Below, piece after piece: positions 7,258 to 16,087 of a DNA stretch of 54,873 nucleotides. The translations under genes were made by a program, and so were the position numbers. Source of the DNA: Crocinitomicaceae bacterium (GTDB taxonomy: Bacteria > Bacteroidota > Bacteroidia > Flavobacteriales_D > Parvicellaceae); NCBI GenBank assembly GCA_002716065.1, contig PAZE01000007.1, positions 1 through 54,873 on the forward strand, given 5' to 3'. The notes under the pieces are model-generated. The model searched no databases and was not told where the DNA came from. It saw nothing but the letters and a program-made list of their open reading frames with translations. Within the stretch, counting starts at the first letter, position 1. The number at the start of each line of letters is the position of its first letter.

Positions 7258-8279
7258 TAAATACCAAAAATACGATTGAGTTGTTTTATCTGCTCAGGAT
7301 TACCCAATACAAACAATTTACTATTAGGGACAATACTTGTTTCATCAGAAGGATTAATTTCATATTCTCCTTTATTATTTTTAAATCCAATAATATTACA
7401 AACTGGAAACTGCTCTTTTAAATCCTTTATACTTTTGTACTGACAATCTTCAGGAATATCTTTAAAATCAATACTCTCCAAATTAATTTCATTTTCCCCT
7501 TGAATTGAAATTTCATCTAAAAATTCCAAAACATCAGGAGTTGCAACCAATTGAGCCATATGAGAACCCCCAAGGGAATCGGGCATAATTACATTGTTAG
7601 CTCCGGCTATTTTTAATTTTTTAACTGTAGATCCATTTGATGCTCTTGAAATAATAGAAAGTCTTTTATTGATTTCTCTAGCTGTTAGCACAACAAATAA
7701 ATTATCTGCATCATATGGTAACGTAGTAATTAAAGCCTTTGCATTTTCAATACCGGCCTTTTGAAGTAAATCATCTTTAGTTGAATCACCTTTAATGCAT
7801 TTAATATTTAATTCTGTTCGAAACTTCTCAATAATTTCAGCATCCTGTTCAATAACTAAAAACTCATGGTGATGCTCACGAAGTGTTTCAACTGCTTTTG
7901 AGCCTACTCTACCGTAACCACAAACAATTACATGATTTTTTAAATCTTTAATTTCTTTCATAAACTTATATTCTTTAAAATATTTACGATAATCACCACT
8001 AACAACATAACCCGTAATTGAAGTAATTGTATAAGCAAAGGTACCAAAACTTGTAATGATAAGGAACGCTGTAAACAACTTTCCAATACTAGAAAGTTCT
8101 TCAACAGTTTCAAAACCTACAGTAGATACCGTAATAATTGTTTGATAGAAAGAATCCAATAAAGACCACCCCTCAATAACCATAAAACCAAGGGTTCCAA
8201 AAAAAATAATCATAAACAGTACTATAAAGGAATATAGTACCTTAGAAAATAATTTAAAATTTAGAAGCATTCTATTCAT
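7257..8279 (-). CDS. Two-helix potassium channel with RCK (TrkA-N/TrkA-C) domains
   Basis: A 340-residue protein with the MthK-like layout. Membrane helix one is near residues 10-35, and a pore loop with filter TVGFE lies in VSTVGFETVEEL. Helix two is near 68-90. The RCK domain begins VIVCGYGRVGSKAVE, with a nucleotide-binding GxGxxG-type turn, and a C-terminal TrkA-C domain ends the protein. It should conduct K+ in the inner membrane, gated by nucleotide or Ca2+. The filter ends in Glu where typical channels have Gly (TVGYG). It sits between the PspC and SDR genes, 9 bp and -1 bp away. Confidence 0.85.
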   Translation of the reverse strand: MNRMLLNFKLFSKVLYSFIVLFMIIFFGTLGFMVIEGWSLLDSFYQTIITVSTVGFETVEELSSIGKLFTAFLIITSFGTFAYTITSITGYVVSGDYRKYFKEYKFMKEIKDLKNHVIVCGYGRVGSKAVETLREHHHEFLVIEQDAEIIEKFRTELNIKCIKGDSTKDDLLQKAGIENAKALITTLPYDADNLFVVLTAREINKRLSIISRASNGSTVKKLKIAGANNVIMPDSLGGSHMAQLVATPDVLEFLDEISIQGENEINLESIDFKDIPEDCQYKSIKDLKEQFPVCNIIGFKNNKGEYEINPSDETSIVPNSKLFVLGNPEQIKQLNRIFGI

Positions 8280-8288
8280 ATCACAAAA

Positions 8289-8531
8289 TTAAATGTCCCA
8301 AACGGATTTTCTTTTACTCTTTTTTTTAAGCTTAAAAAATTCCTTGTGTTCATGGATAAACACCATTATAAGGTAAATTAAAATAGGACTACCTAAAGTT
8401 ACAAAGCTTAGGTAAATGAAAAATAAGCGAATACTACTTGCTTTGATTCCCATCTTTTTGCCCAACCAATCACAAACACCATATGCCCTATTTTCAAAAT
8501 TATTTAAAATCTTGTTTACCATATCTGACAA
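8289..8531 (-). CDS. PspC domain family protein
   Basis: An 80-residue protein with a PspC-type core: residues 4-35 form an amphipathic start (ILNNFENRAYGVCDWLGKKM) and residues 36-60 a hydrophobic helix (LFFIYLSFVTLGSPILIYLI), with a basic C-terminal tail. In Bacteroidota these short stand-alone PspC proteins are common and poorly defined; links to envelope stress are by homology to phage-shock protein C. It lies 2 bp after pyrF and 9 bp before the K+ channel gene. Confidence 0.8.
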   Translation of the reverse strand: MSDMVNKILNNFENRAYGVCDWLGKKMGIKASSIRLFFIYLSFVTLGSPILIYLIMVFIHEHKEFFKLKKKSKRKSVWDI

Positions 8532-8533
8532 CC

Positions 8534-9358
8534 TTAATTAAATATACTATGTTGGGTTAACAAAGCATCCATCTCTTGCTGAATGGCTTCTGCTTTTTGA
8601 CCAGCAACGACATCAAAATTCGTTGAAGAATCAGCATATATAATTCCTCTAGAAGAATTAACCAGCAATCCACATCTATTGTTAAAACCATTTTCAACAA
8701 CTGACTGTAAATCTCCTCCTTGTGCTCCGTAACCAGGTACTAACAAAAAATGATCGGGAATGATTTTTCGAATTGCTTTTAATTCATAGGATTGAGTAGC
8801 ACCTACAACAAACATAATTTGATCTGATGAGCCCCATTGGCTAGTTGTTTTAATAACCTGTTCAAATAATCGATCTCCAGATTCAAGTCTTAAATATTGA
8901 AAATCTTTAGCTCCAACGTTACTGGTGAGCCCTAACACAATAACAGTTTTATCTTTTTTAAGAAATGGTTGAACTGAGTCAGATCCCATATAGGGAGCAA
9001 CAGTAATTGAGTCGAAATTATATTTTTCAAAAAAAGCTTTTGAATAAAGCATAGAAGTATTGCCAATATCTCCTCTTTTAGCATCTGCAATAGTGAAAAT
9101 GTCTTTTGGTATATAATCCAATGTCTTTTGTAAGGAATCCCATCCCTTTGAACCTTCAGCCTCATAAAAAGCTATGTTTGGTTTATAAGCAACACAAAAA
9201 TCTTTAGTTGCGTCAATAATCCTTTTATTAAATTCAAAAATTGGATCTTCTTCTTGCAATAAAAAAGAAGGGATTTTTCCTATATCAGTATCAAGCCCAA
9301 CACATAAAAATGAGCGCTTACGAATAATTTGCTTAACCAATTCTGTACTGTTCATCAT
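8534..9358 (-). CDS. pyrF: Orotidine 5'-phosphate decarboxylase (type 2)
   Basis: A 274-residue enzyme for the last step of UMP synthesis. The type 2 family signatures are the opening FLCVGLDTDIGKIP, YKPNIAFYEAEGSKGW, and the catalytic Asp-Lys-Asp signature FTIADAKRGDIGNTS. The phosphate-binding end LVPGYGAQGGD and LLVNSSRGIIYA are also present. Length fits type 2, which is longer than the E. coli form. The start MM at 9358 overlaps the prfA stop by four bases (ATGA), so translation is probably coupled; a start at the second Met is also possible. Confidence 0.96.
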   Translation of the reverse strand: MMNSTELVKQIIRKRSFLCVGLDTDIGKIPSFLLQEEDPIFEFNKRIIDATKDFCVAYKPNIAFYEAEGSKGWDSLQKTLDYIPKDIFTIADAKRGDIGNTSMLYSKAFFEKYNFDSITVAPYMGSDSVQPFLKKDKTVIVLGLTSNVGAKDFQYLRLESGDRLFEQVIKTTSQWGSSDQIMFVVGATQSYELKAIRKIIPDHFLLVPGYGAQGGDLQSVVENGFNNRCGLLVNSSRGIIYADSSTNFDVVAGQKAEAIQQEMDALLTQHSIFN

Positions 9359-10449
9359 TCTTCAGATTGAATACCTTCTTTTAGTTTTTCAGCATTTTCA
9401 GCCATTTTTAACGCATCTATCATTTCTTGCATATCACCATTAATAAAGTTACTAAGATTATAAATCGTTTTACCAATTCTATGATCTGTAATTCTACCTT
9501 GAGGATAATTATAGGTTCTAATTTTTGCCGATCGATCTCCAGTAGAAACTAGAGATTTTCTGTGCTCAGCTCTTTCTTTGTCTTTTTTTTCAACCTCAGC
9601 CTGATATAGTCTAGATCTTAAAACCTGCAATGCCTTATCATAATTTTTATGTTGTGATCTTCCGTCTTGACATTCTACAACAGTATTAGTAGGAAGGTGA
9701 GTTAATCGCACTGCTGATTCAGTTTTATTCACATGCTGACCACCAGCACCAGATGCACGAAAAGTATCTTTTTTTACATCAGATAAATTTAACTCAAAAT
9801 CTATCTCCTCTGCCTCTGGCAAAACAGCAACAGTAATAGCGGAAGTATGAACCCTACCCTGAGATTCTGTTTCTGGAACTCGCTGAACTCTATGAACACC
9901 AGATTCAAATTTTAATTCACCATAAACCCCTTCTCCTGAAACACTCATTGATATTTCTCTGTAGCCTTTAACACTTCCTTCATTAGAATTAATAAGTTCC
10001 GATTTCCATCCTTTTTCTTTAAAAAACATGGTAAACATTCTATACAAATCCTCAACGAAAATACATGCTTCATCTCCACCTGTTCCAGCCCTTAATTCAA
10101 CTATTACGTCCTTGTTATCATCAGGATCTTTGGGAATTAACAACCATTTAATTTCTTCATCTAGCGTCTCTTTTTTTTGCAATAATTCATCCAACTCCAA
10201 TTTGGCCATCTCCTTAAACTCTTCGTCCGTTTCTGTCTTTAGAATATCTTTCGATGAATCAATGTTAGATAAAATATTTTTATACGAAATATACGTCTTT
10301 ACTATAGGCTCAAGATCTTTGTACTCTCTATTGAGTTTAACATATCTTTTCATATCAGAAATAATTTCAGGGTCAACTATTAACTTTGACACCTCATCAT
10401 ATCTGAAAGATATTTCTTCAAGCTTTTTTAACAACCCTTGATCACTCAT
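9355..10449 (-). CDS. prfA: Peptide chain release factor 1
   Basis: A 364-residue class I release factor for UAA and UAG. The GGQ motif that triggers peptide release is in RASGAGGQHVNKTESAVRLT. The stop-codon tripeptide of RF1 (P-x-T) is PET in VQRVPETESQGRVHTSA, whereas RF2 has SPF there. The helical N-terminal domain (residues 1-100) is complete. It lies 3 bp after purM and overlaps pyrF by four bases. Post-translational methylation of the GGQ Gln needs prmC, which is not in this window. Confidence 0.97.
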   Translation of the reverse strand: MSDQGLLKKLEEISFRYDEVSKLIVDPEIISDMKRYVKLNREYKDLEPIVKTYISYKNILSNIDSSKDILKTETDEEFKEMAKLELDELLQKKETLDEEIKWLLIPKDPDDNKDVIVELRAGTGGDEACIFVEDLYRMFTMFFKEKGWKSELINSNEGSVKGYREISMSVSGEGVYGELKFESGVHRVQRVPETESQGRVHTSAITVAVLPEAEEIDFELNLSDVKKDTFRASGAGGQHVNKTESAVRLTHLPTNTVVECQDGRSQHKNYDKALQVLRSRLYQAEVEKKDKERAEHRKSLVSTGDRSAKIRTYNYPQGRITDHRIGKTIYNLSNFINGDMQEMIDALKMAENAEKLKEGIQSEE

Positions 10450-10452
10450 TTT

Positions 10453-11622
10453 TTAATATTCAAATTTACCTTTATCAGAGAGTATTGTTAAGCAAGTTTT
10501 ATTCGATTTTTCTACTCTTCCAATAACTTGAGCATCCACACCAAAAGATTTACTTATTTCAATTACCTGCGCTGCATCTTCACCATTAACATACAATTCC
10601 ATTCTATGGCCCATATTAAAGACTCTATACATCTCTTTCCAGTTGGTTTTAGATTCTTTTTGAATAAGATCAAACAAAACTGGGACAGGGAATAAATTGT
10701 CTTTTATAACATGTAAATCCTTAATAAAGTGCAAAATTTTAGTTTGTCCTCCGCCACTACAATGCACCATACCATGAACCTTATTTCGCATTTGATCCAA
10801 TACCTTTTTGATAATAGGGGCATATGTTCGTGTAGGAGATAATACCAATTTACCTGCATCAATTGGAGAACCTTCTATCTTATCATTTAATTGCTTAGTT
10901 CCAGAATAAACCAATTCATTGGGCACTGATGGGTCAAAGCTTTCAGGATACTTTTGAGCAAGTAATTTATTAAAGACATCATGTCTTGCAGATGTTAACC
11001 CATTACTACCCATTCCTCCATTAAATTCTGATTCATAGTTAGCAGTTCCACATGAAGAAAGTCCCACTATTACATCACCATCAGAAATAGTTGAATTTGA
11101 AATAACATCCGACCTTTTCATTCTGGAAACAACAGTAGAATCTACAATAATTGTTCTTACCAAATCACCAACATCAGCAGTCTCTCCTCCAGTTGAATAT
11201 ATCTCTATCCCGTAAGATCTTAAATCCGATAAAATTTCCTCAGTACCTTCAATAATTGCTTTTATTACTGATCCGGGTATTAAGTTTTTATTTCTTCCAA
11301 TAGTAGAGGAAAGTAAAATATTATCGGTTGCTCCAACACACAACAAATCATCAACATTCATTATTAATGCATCTTGTGCAATTCCTTTCCAAACAGAAAG
11401 ATCCCCAGTTTCCTTCCAATACATATAGGCTAAAGATGATTTTGTTCCAGCGCCATCAGCATGCATGATAATACAATGGTCGTTAGAATCCCCTAAATAA
11501 TCAGGAACTATTTTACAGAATGCTCCTGGGAACAAACCCTTATCTACATTTTTTATAGCCTCATGCACTTCTTCTTTTCCTGAGCTTACTCCTCTTTGAG
11601 CATAACGATTAGAATCATTCAT
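10453..11622 (-). CDS. purM: Phosphoribosylformylglycinamidine cyclo-ligase (AIR synthetase)
   Basis: A 389-residue PurM-type ATP enzyme that closes the imidazole ring in purine synthesis. It opens RYAQRGVSSGKEEVHEAIKN and has the nucleotide-binding CIIMHADGAGTKSSLAY, the acidic MNVDDLLCVGATDNIL, the GGETADVGDLVRT motif and HGMVHCSGGGQTKIL. Length agrees with the long Bacteroidota form. It is the first gene of the ten-gene operon. A terminator for the upstream OmpA gene ends only 17 bp before its ATG, and no clear -7/-33 pair fits in between, so its promoter is not located. Confidence 0.95.
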   Translation of the reverse strand: MNDSNRYAQRGVSSGKEEVHEAIKNVDKGLFPGAFCKIVPDYLGDSNDHCIIMHADGAGTKSSLAYMYWKETGDLSVWKGIAQDALIMNVDDLLCVGATDNILLSSTIGRNKNLIPGSVIKAIIEGTEEILSDLRSYGIEIYSTGGETADVGDLVRTIIVDSTVVSRMKRSDVISNSTISDGDVIVGLSSCGTANYESEFNGGMGSNGLTSARHDVFNKLLAQKYPESFDPSVPNELVYSGTKQLNDKIEGSPIDAGKLVLSPTRTYAPIIKKVLDQMRNKVHGMVHCSGGGQTKILHFIKDLHVIKDNLFPVPVLFDLIQKESKTNWKEMYRVFNMGHRMELYVNGEDAAQVIEISKSFGVDAQVIGRVEKSNKTCLTILSDKGKFEY

Positions 11623-11638
11623 ATTAAAGTTGGTATAT

Positions 11639-11669
11639 AAAAAAACATCCTACTGGGAGGTAGGATGTT
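11639..11669 (-). terminator. Rho-independent terminator after the OmpA/PorE-like gene
   Basis: On the minus strand a perfect 10-bp stem (11669-11660 with 11653-11644, AACATCCTAC / GTAGGATGTT) with a 6-base loop is followed by seven T residues (to 11639). It lies between the OmpA-like gene stop and the purM start and separates the two units. Confidence 0.9.
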
Positions 11670-11687
11670 AAGTTTTAAAAAAAGTAG

Positions 11688-13715
11688 CTAATCTTGTTCT
11701 GGTGATTTGTAATCAGAACTAAGAACTCTGAACTGTGTTCTTCTGTTTCTTTGATGTGCAGCCTCCTGCTCTTCCTTAGTTCCCATTTTATCAATAGTTT
11801 TACATTCCAAACCATCTGCCCTTGGAGTAGATTCACCATAACCAACAGGAACCATTCTATCGGCAGGGATTCCTTTTGAGATTAAATAATCCACACATGA
11901 TTGAGCTCTTTTCTGAGATAAATCTTTATTATAACGTGAAGAACCTCTACAATCAGTATGTGCTTGAAGCTCGATTACAATATCTGGGTTTTGAATTAAC
12001 GTATTGTATAAATAATCTAAAGAATCTTTAGAATTAATTCTATTGTCAACTAATAAATCCCACTTATCATAAGCATATTGAACTTCAGGAAAATCAATAA
12101 CAAGTGCCTCTCCCTCTTCATTTACAACAGGTTGAAGGAAAACCTCTTCTAAAAATCGTTTCGACTTTTCTTCACCTTTAGTTGAAATGGTATTTCCAGC
12201 CATTAAATACTCCTCTTTAGACACCTCAATCTGATAACTTGTTTCCTTGTTGATGAACCTTTTCTTGTTTTCCTCTTCAAAAACTAATTTACCATCAGCA
12301 TCAGTAGTTCGAACAACCTCACTTCCATCGTCTCCCTTTAATTTAACCGTTACACCAGGAACAGGTTCATTGTCTTCTTTATTAGTAACATAAACCACTA
12401 AAGAGAAAACAATATCTGGAAGATTGAAACTGTATAAATCATCCTTACCTTTACCCCCGTCTCTATTTGAGGTAAAAAATCCTCTTCTTTCATCAGAACC
12501 TCTCTCAAAAATAATCCCAAAATCATGCTCAGCAGAGTTTAATGGATAGCGTAAATTTTCCACATTCTCCCAAATTTTATTCCCAGTATTTTCAGCTTTA
12601 AAAAGATCTAAACCTCCCATGCCAGGGTGGCCGGTTGAAGAAAAGTAAAGTACTTTTTTATCCGTAAGATGAGGGAACATCTCATCACCAGATGTATTAA
12701 TAGTAGAACCTAAATTTACAGGATCTGTCCAAACCTTATCTCTTTTGTTGAATTCACTATACCATAAATCTTTACCTCCATAACCACCTGGTATATCAGA
12801 TGCAAAAATCATTAAATTACCTGTCATATCTAAAGTTGGATGACCACAAGAAGCACTTTGTAATGAATCTGGCTTTAACACTACTTTTTGAGCTTTTTTC
12901 CATCCCTCACCTTGCTTATCAGCATAAAATATATCACAGCCAATATTTGATTTTTTTTCTCTCGGACATCTTGTGAAAAATAATTTATCCCCTTTTTTAG
13001 TTAAAACTGAGGCTCCCTCATTATCCTCTGTGTTAACCGTTAAAGGAAGAGGAATAGGTTCACCCCATTTCCCTTTGTTGTCTCTTGTTGTTACCCAAAG
13101 GTCCATGTAACTTTCACCTGTTCTCATATCAACAGCATCACCTGTAGATCCCTCACGAGAGGAGGAGAAAATAACAGTTTCATGTTTTTTATCTCCCCAT
13201 GCAGAGGAGTAATCATAATGATCAGTATTAATTTGAATTTCATTTTGGACAAAATGCTTTGTTGGCTCATCCATCCAAGCAATAGCTTTTTCACATGATT
13301 CTGCTCCTAACTTAGCCAATTTAGAATTAGCATCTATGGTTAAATATTTATTGTAATTTTCTTTAGCAGCCTTATAGTCTCCTTGTTCCTTAAGGACATC
13401 TGCAAGATGAATGTAAAGTTCAGGATTATCCTTGTCAAATTTAAGCATTATACATCTGTTGTAAAATGTTTGAGCTTGAGCTGGCTCAACCATAAATCTA
13501 TAACACTCTGCAATTTGATAATTTATTCTTGCTTTTTCTGCGGGTTTCTTTTCCTTTACTTCTGCTTTTTTATACAACTCTATAGCTGTAAAAAAAGATT
13601 CATTCATAAATGCAGCGTCAGCTTCTTTGGCAAAATTCTTTTGTGATATACCAATAGCAGAAAAATACATTAATGCAGTAAGGCATAATATCAACTTCAT
13701 TTCATAAGACTTCAT
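11688..13715 (-). CDS. PorE-like TPR / PD40 propeller / CRD / OmpA protein
   Basis: The open frame begins at 13802, but the signal peptide begins at Met 13715 (MKSYEMKLILCLTALMYFSA), so this start is chosen (675 residues). A second Met at 13700 is possible. Domains in order: TPR (25-135); PD40/WD40-like propeller (165-430) with repeated strands such as VIFSSSREG and LMIFASDIPGGYGGKDLWYS; carboxypeptidase regulatory-like fold (435-510); OmpA peptidoglycan-binding domain (545-665) with ELQAHTDCRGS, LSQKRAQSCVDYL and NRRTQFRV. This order is that of PorE of Porphyromonas gingivalis, a T9SS part that tethers the machine to peptidoglycan. P. gingivalis PorE is a lipoprotein; no good lipobox is seen here. 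OmpA/PD40 paralogues are common in the phylum, so PorE itself is an inference. Confidence 0.8.
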   Translation of the reverse strand: MKSYEMKLILCLTALMYFSAIGISQKNFAKEADAAFMNESFFTAIELYKKAEVKEKKPAEKARINYQIAECYRFMVEPAQAQTFYNRCIMLKFDKDNPELYIHLADVLKEQGDYKAAKENYNKYLTIDANSKLAKLGAESCEKAIAWMDEPTKHFVQNEIQINTDHYDYSSAWGDKKHETVIFSSSREGSTGDAVDMRTGESYMDLWVTTRDNKGKWGEPIPLPLTVNTEDNEGASVLTKKGDKLFFTRCPREKKSNIGCDIFYADKQGEGWKKAQKVVLKPDSLQSASCGHPTLDMTGNLMIFASDIPGGYGGKDLWYSEFNKRDKVWTDPVNLGSTINTSGDEMFPHLTDKKVLYFSSTGHPGMGGLDLFKAENTGNKIWENVENLRYPLNSAEHDFGIIFERGSDERRGFFTSNRDGGKGKDDLYSFNLPDIVFSLVVYVTNKEDNEPVPGVTVKLKGDDGSEVVRTTDADGKLVFEEENKKRFINKETSYQIEVSKEEYLMAGNTISTKGEEKSKRFLEEVFLQPVVNEEGEALVIDFPEVQYAYDKWDLLVDNRINSKDSLDYLYNTLIQNPDIVIELQAHTDCRGSSRYNKDLSQKRAQSCVDYLISKGIPADRMVPVGYGESTPRADGLECKTIDKMGTKEEQEAAHQRNRRTQFRVLSSDYKSPEQD

Positions 13716-14042
13716 CATCCGTAAAAAATTTTTTATTAAAATAAGGACAATTGCGAAAATAACGAAATATTTCTTTGGATAAAACACAAAATTTAAATTC
13801 ATAAGAAAAAAAGATGAATTTATCTACACAAAAGCAACCTTAACAGGGTTAATTAAAAACTAAACAATAGTTAAAAGCTATTTTAATAAAACAGAATATA
13901 ATTTTGCAATAAAAATGAATGTTAAAATTTTATTTCTAATTAAAACTGCAAAAAATCAAAATTCGTCAACTAAAAAAATATTATCCAAAAAAAATGCCAA
14001 AACTTTTTTTGGCATTTCTAAAAAACTGTGGAAATTAAAATC
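13716..14042. other. 327-bp intergenic region between glnA and the PorE-like gene
   Basis: The region is very AT-rich. It holds the glnA terminator (13987-14017) and presumably the promoter of the PorE-like gene, for which no convincing -33/-7 pair was found (TATTTTCG-like sequence near 13754-13761 only). A plus-strand TAATTTTG at 13899-13906 precedes a 43-codon Lys-rich frame (13915-14046) that runs through the terminator and into the glnA stop. I do not accept that frame as a gene. Confidence 0.6.
13987..14017 (-). terminator. Rho-independent terminator after glnA
   Basis: On the minus strand an 11-bp stem (14017-14007 with 14002-13992, AAATGCCAAAA / TTTTGGCATTT) with a 4-base loop ends in eight T residues to 13987. 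It lies 26 bp past the glnA stop. Confidence 0.9.
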
Positions 14043-15053
14043 TTAAACCTTGGCTGATTTTACTGTTTTAATAATTCTAGCCGCTATTTTATAAGGATCA
14101 CCATTTGAAGCTGGTCTTCGATCTTCCAACCATCCTTTCCATCCATTCTCAACAGTAATTATTGGAATTCTAATAGAAGCTCCTCTGTCGGAAACACCAT
14201 AACTAAACTCATTTATAGAAGCTGTTTCATGCAATCCAGTTAAACGTTGATCATTGTATTCTCCATAGACAGCAATATGATCTTTTACAACAGGCTCAAA
14301 AGCTTGACAAACCTTTTCATAAACCTCTTTGGAACCACAAGTTCTTAGTAATGAGTTTGAAAAATTTGCGTGCATACCAGAACCATTCCAATCCCCTTTA
14401 ATTGGCTTAGGATGATATTCAATATAGTAGCCAAAATCTTCAGTCAATCTATCTAATAAATATCTAGCAACCCATATTTCATCACCTGCTTTTTTTGCTC
14501 CTTTAGCAAATAATTGAAACTCCCATTGCCCACTGGCAACTTCCTGATTTATTCCTTCAAAATTAATTCCAGCCTCCAAACACAAATTAGCATGTTCCTC
14601 TACAAAATCTCTACCATGTGTATTTCTTCCACCAACAGAACAATAGTATAATCCTTGTGGACCAGGGTATCCACCAACAGGAAAACCTAAAGGCAGTTGA
14701 GTATCCTTATCCATAATAAAATACTCTTGTTCAAAACCAAACCAAAAGTCGTTATCGTCATCATCAATAGTAGCCCTAGCATTTGACTCATGAGGAGATC
14801 CATCAGGATTCATCACTTCAGTCATAATTAAATACCCATCAATACGTGCAGGATCGTTAAAAATAGCAACTGGCTTTAACAAACAATCAGACGAATTACC
14901 CTCAGCCTGTTTTGTAGAACTACCATCAAAAGACCATACAGGAACGTCTTCTAATTTTCCACTAAAATCGTCAATAAGTTTAGTTTTACTCCTCATGTTT
15001 TGAGTTGGATAGTAACCATCTAACCATATGTACTCTAATTTTGATTTAGCCAT
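14043..15053 (-). CDS. glnA: Glutamine synthetase, type II (GSII)
   Basis: A 336-residue enzyme joining ammonia to glutamate with ATP. It is the short, eukaryote-like GSII form rather than the 450-residue GSI or 700-residue GSIII. Visible motifs are YIWLDGYYPTQNMRSKTK and WSFDGSSTKQAEG in the beta-grasp N-domain, FGFEQEYFI with metal-binding Glu, GQWEFQLF, GDWNGSGMHANFS, and the late SIRIP and EDRRPASNGDPY. There is no adenylylation-type Tyr loop as in GSI. It is monocistronic by its own promoter (15079-15110) and terminator. Bacteroidota often keep GSIII too, which is not in the window. Confidence 0.95.
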   Translation of the reverse strand: MAKSKLEYIWLDGYYPTQNMRSKTKLIDDFSGKLEDVPVWSFDGSSTKQAEGNSSDCLLKPVAIFNDPARIDGYLIMTEVMNPDGSPHESNARATIDDDDNDFWFGFEQEYFIMDKDTQLPLGFPVGGYPGPQGLYYCSVGGRNTHGRDFVEEHANLCLEAGINFEGINQEVASGQWEFQLFAKGAKKAGDEIWVARYLLDRLTEDFGYYIEYHPKPIKGDWNGSGMHANFSNSLLRTCGSKEVYEKVCQAFEPVVKDHIAVYGEYNDQRLTGLHETASINEFSYGVSDRGASIRIPIITVENGWKGWLEDRRPASNGDPYKIAARIIKTVKSAKV

Positions 15054-15078
15054 TTTTTAGAACTATTTATTTAATGGA

Positions 15079-15110
15079 CAAAAATAAATTTATTTGAAAT
15101 GAAATAACAA
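15079..15110 (-). promoter_or_regulatory. glnA promoter (Bacteroidota type)
   Basis: On the minus strand TTG (15110-15108) and TATTTTTG (15086-15079) are separated by 21 bp and match the -33 and TAnnTTTG -7 elements. The start of transcription would be near 15072, giving a leader of about 18 bases. Confidence 0.65.
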
Positions 15111-15154
15111 TTGAATAGGATTTGTTTTTAATAAAAAAAAATATTTTTCAACAA

Positions 15155-16084
15155 TCACAAAACAAGCAAGAGGTAAGCAAGATAAAAAGCTACTAAAAAG
15201 ACACCCATTAGTCTTCCAATTTTTTTAGAAAAAATCAATATGGGCCCAATAACTATAGAAATAAAAATCAACCAATAAACATCAAAACAGAAAAAAGAAT
15301 CAAAAACATCGATTGGGACCACAATTGAAGTTAACCCTAGCACAGCCAAGAGATTAAAAATGTTTGAACCTATCAAATTTCCTATTGAAATACCAGGTTG
15401 ATTTCTTAATGCAGCAACACATGAAGCAACCAGCTCTGGCAAAGATGTGCCAAATGCAACAATGGTAACACCAACAACAGCTTCTGACAACCCTAAAACA
15501 TCTTTAGCAACTAACACTGCACTCTCCACCATTAATTCAGCACCATAATATAAACCAAAGGCACCAAAGGGAAGGTATAATAATATTGAAACTAGCAACC
15601 CAACATTAGAAGAATTATTTTCAAAATCTTCTTTGTCATTTTTCCCAAAACAGAAAGCATAAATTAAGTAACCAATTAAAGCTCCAAATAAAATACAACC
15701 TTCCCAAAAAACAATTTTAGCATCAGTAATTGAAAAAACTATAAAAAGCAATGTTGCTAAAAGCATTGCAACCCAGTTGAACAATAAGTTTGATTTATCT
15801 ACTGAAATTGGAAGAATTAAAACTGTAGCCCCTAAAACCAAAGCTAAATTAGCAATATTAGACCCCACAACATTACCAATTGCTAAATCTGGACTCCCTA
15901 GTACAGCAGCCTGAAGACTCACCAAAAGCTCTGGAGCAGATGTGCCAAAAGAGACAATTGTCAATCCAATAACAAGAGGAGAAATACGAAAATAGTGGGC
16001 AAAAGAAACAGCACCTCTAACCAACAACTCACCACCAACAATTAAAATAAGAAGACCTAATATGAGCTCAAAAAACACCAACAT
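15155..16084 (-). CDS. Calcium/sodium antiporter (CaCA family, YrbG-like)
   Basis: A 309-residue inner-membrane exchanger with ten predicted helices in two inverted halves. Each half carries an alpha repeat: GLTIVSFGTSAPELLVSLQA with GNVVGSNIANLALVLG near residues 40-85, and GVTIVAFGTSLPELVASCVA with GNLIGSNIFNLLAVLG near 205-255. The GTSxPE and GSNxxN motifs bind Na+ and Ca2+ in this family. It probably exports Ca2+ in exchange for Na+. It lies 3 bp after the tatA-like gene, so the two are co-transcribed. Confidence 0.92.
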   Translation of the reverse strand: MLVFFELILGLLILIVGGELLVRGAVSFAHYFRISPLVIGLTIVSFGTSAPELLVSLQAAVLGSPDLAIGNVVGSNIANLALVLGATVLILPISVDKSNLLFNWVAMLLATLLFIVFSITDAKIVFWEGCILFGALIGYLIYAFCFGKNDKEDFENNSSNVGLLVSILLYLPFGAFGLYYGAELMVESAVLVAKDVLGLSEAVVGVTIVAFGTSLPELVASCVAALRNQPGISIGNLIGSNIFNLLAVLGLTSIVVPIDVFDSFFCFDVYWLIFISIVIGPILIFSKKIGRLMGVFLVAFYLAYLLLVL

Positions 16085-16087
16085 AGC

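Noticed and set aside
13915-14046. 43-codon plus-strand frame in the glnA/PorE-like gap
   Set aside because: It runs through the glnA terminator hairpin and into the glnA stop on the other strand, and its Lys-rich composition simply reflects A-rich DNA.
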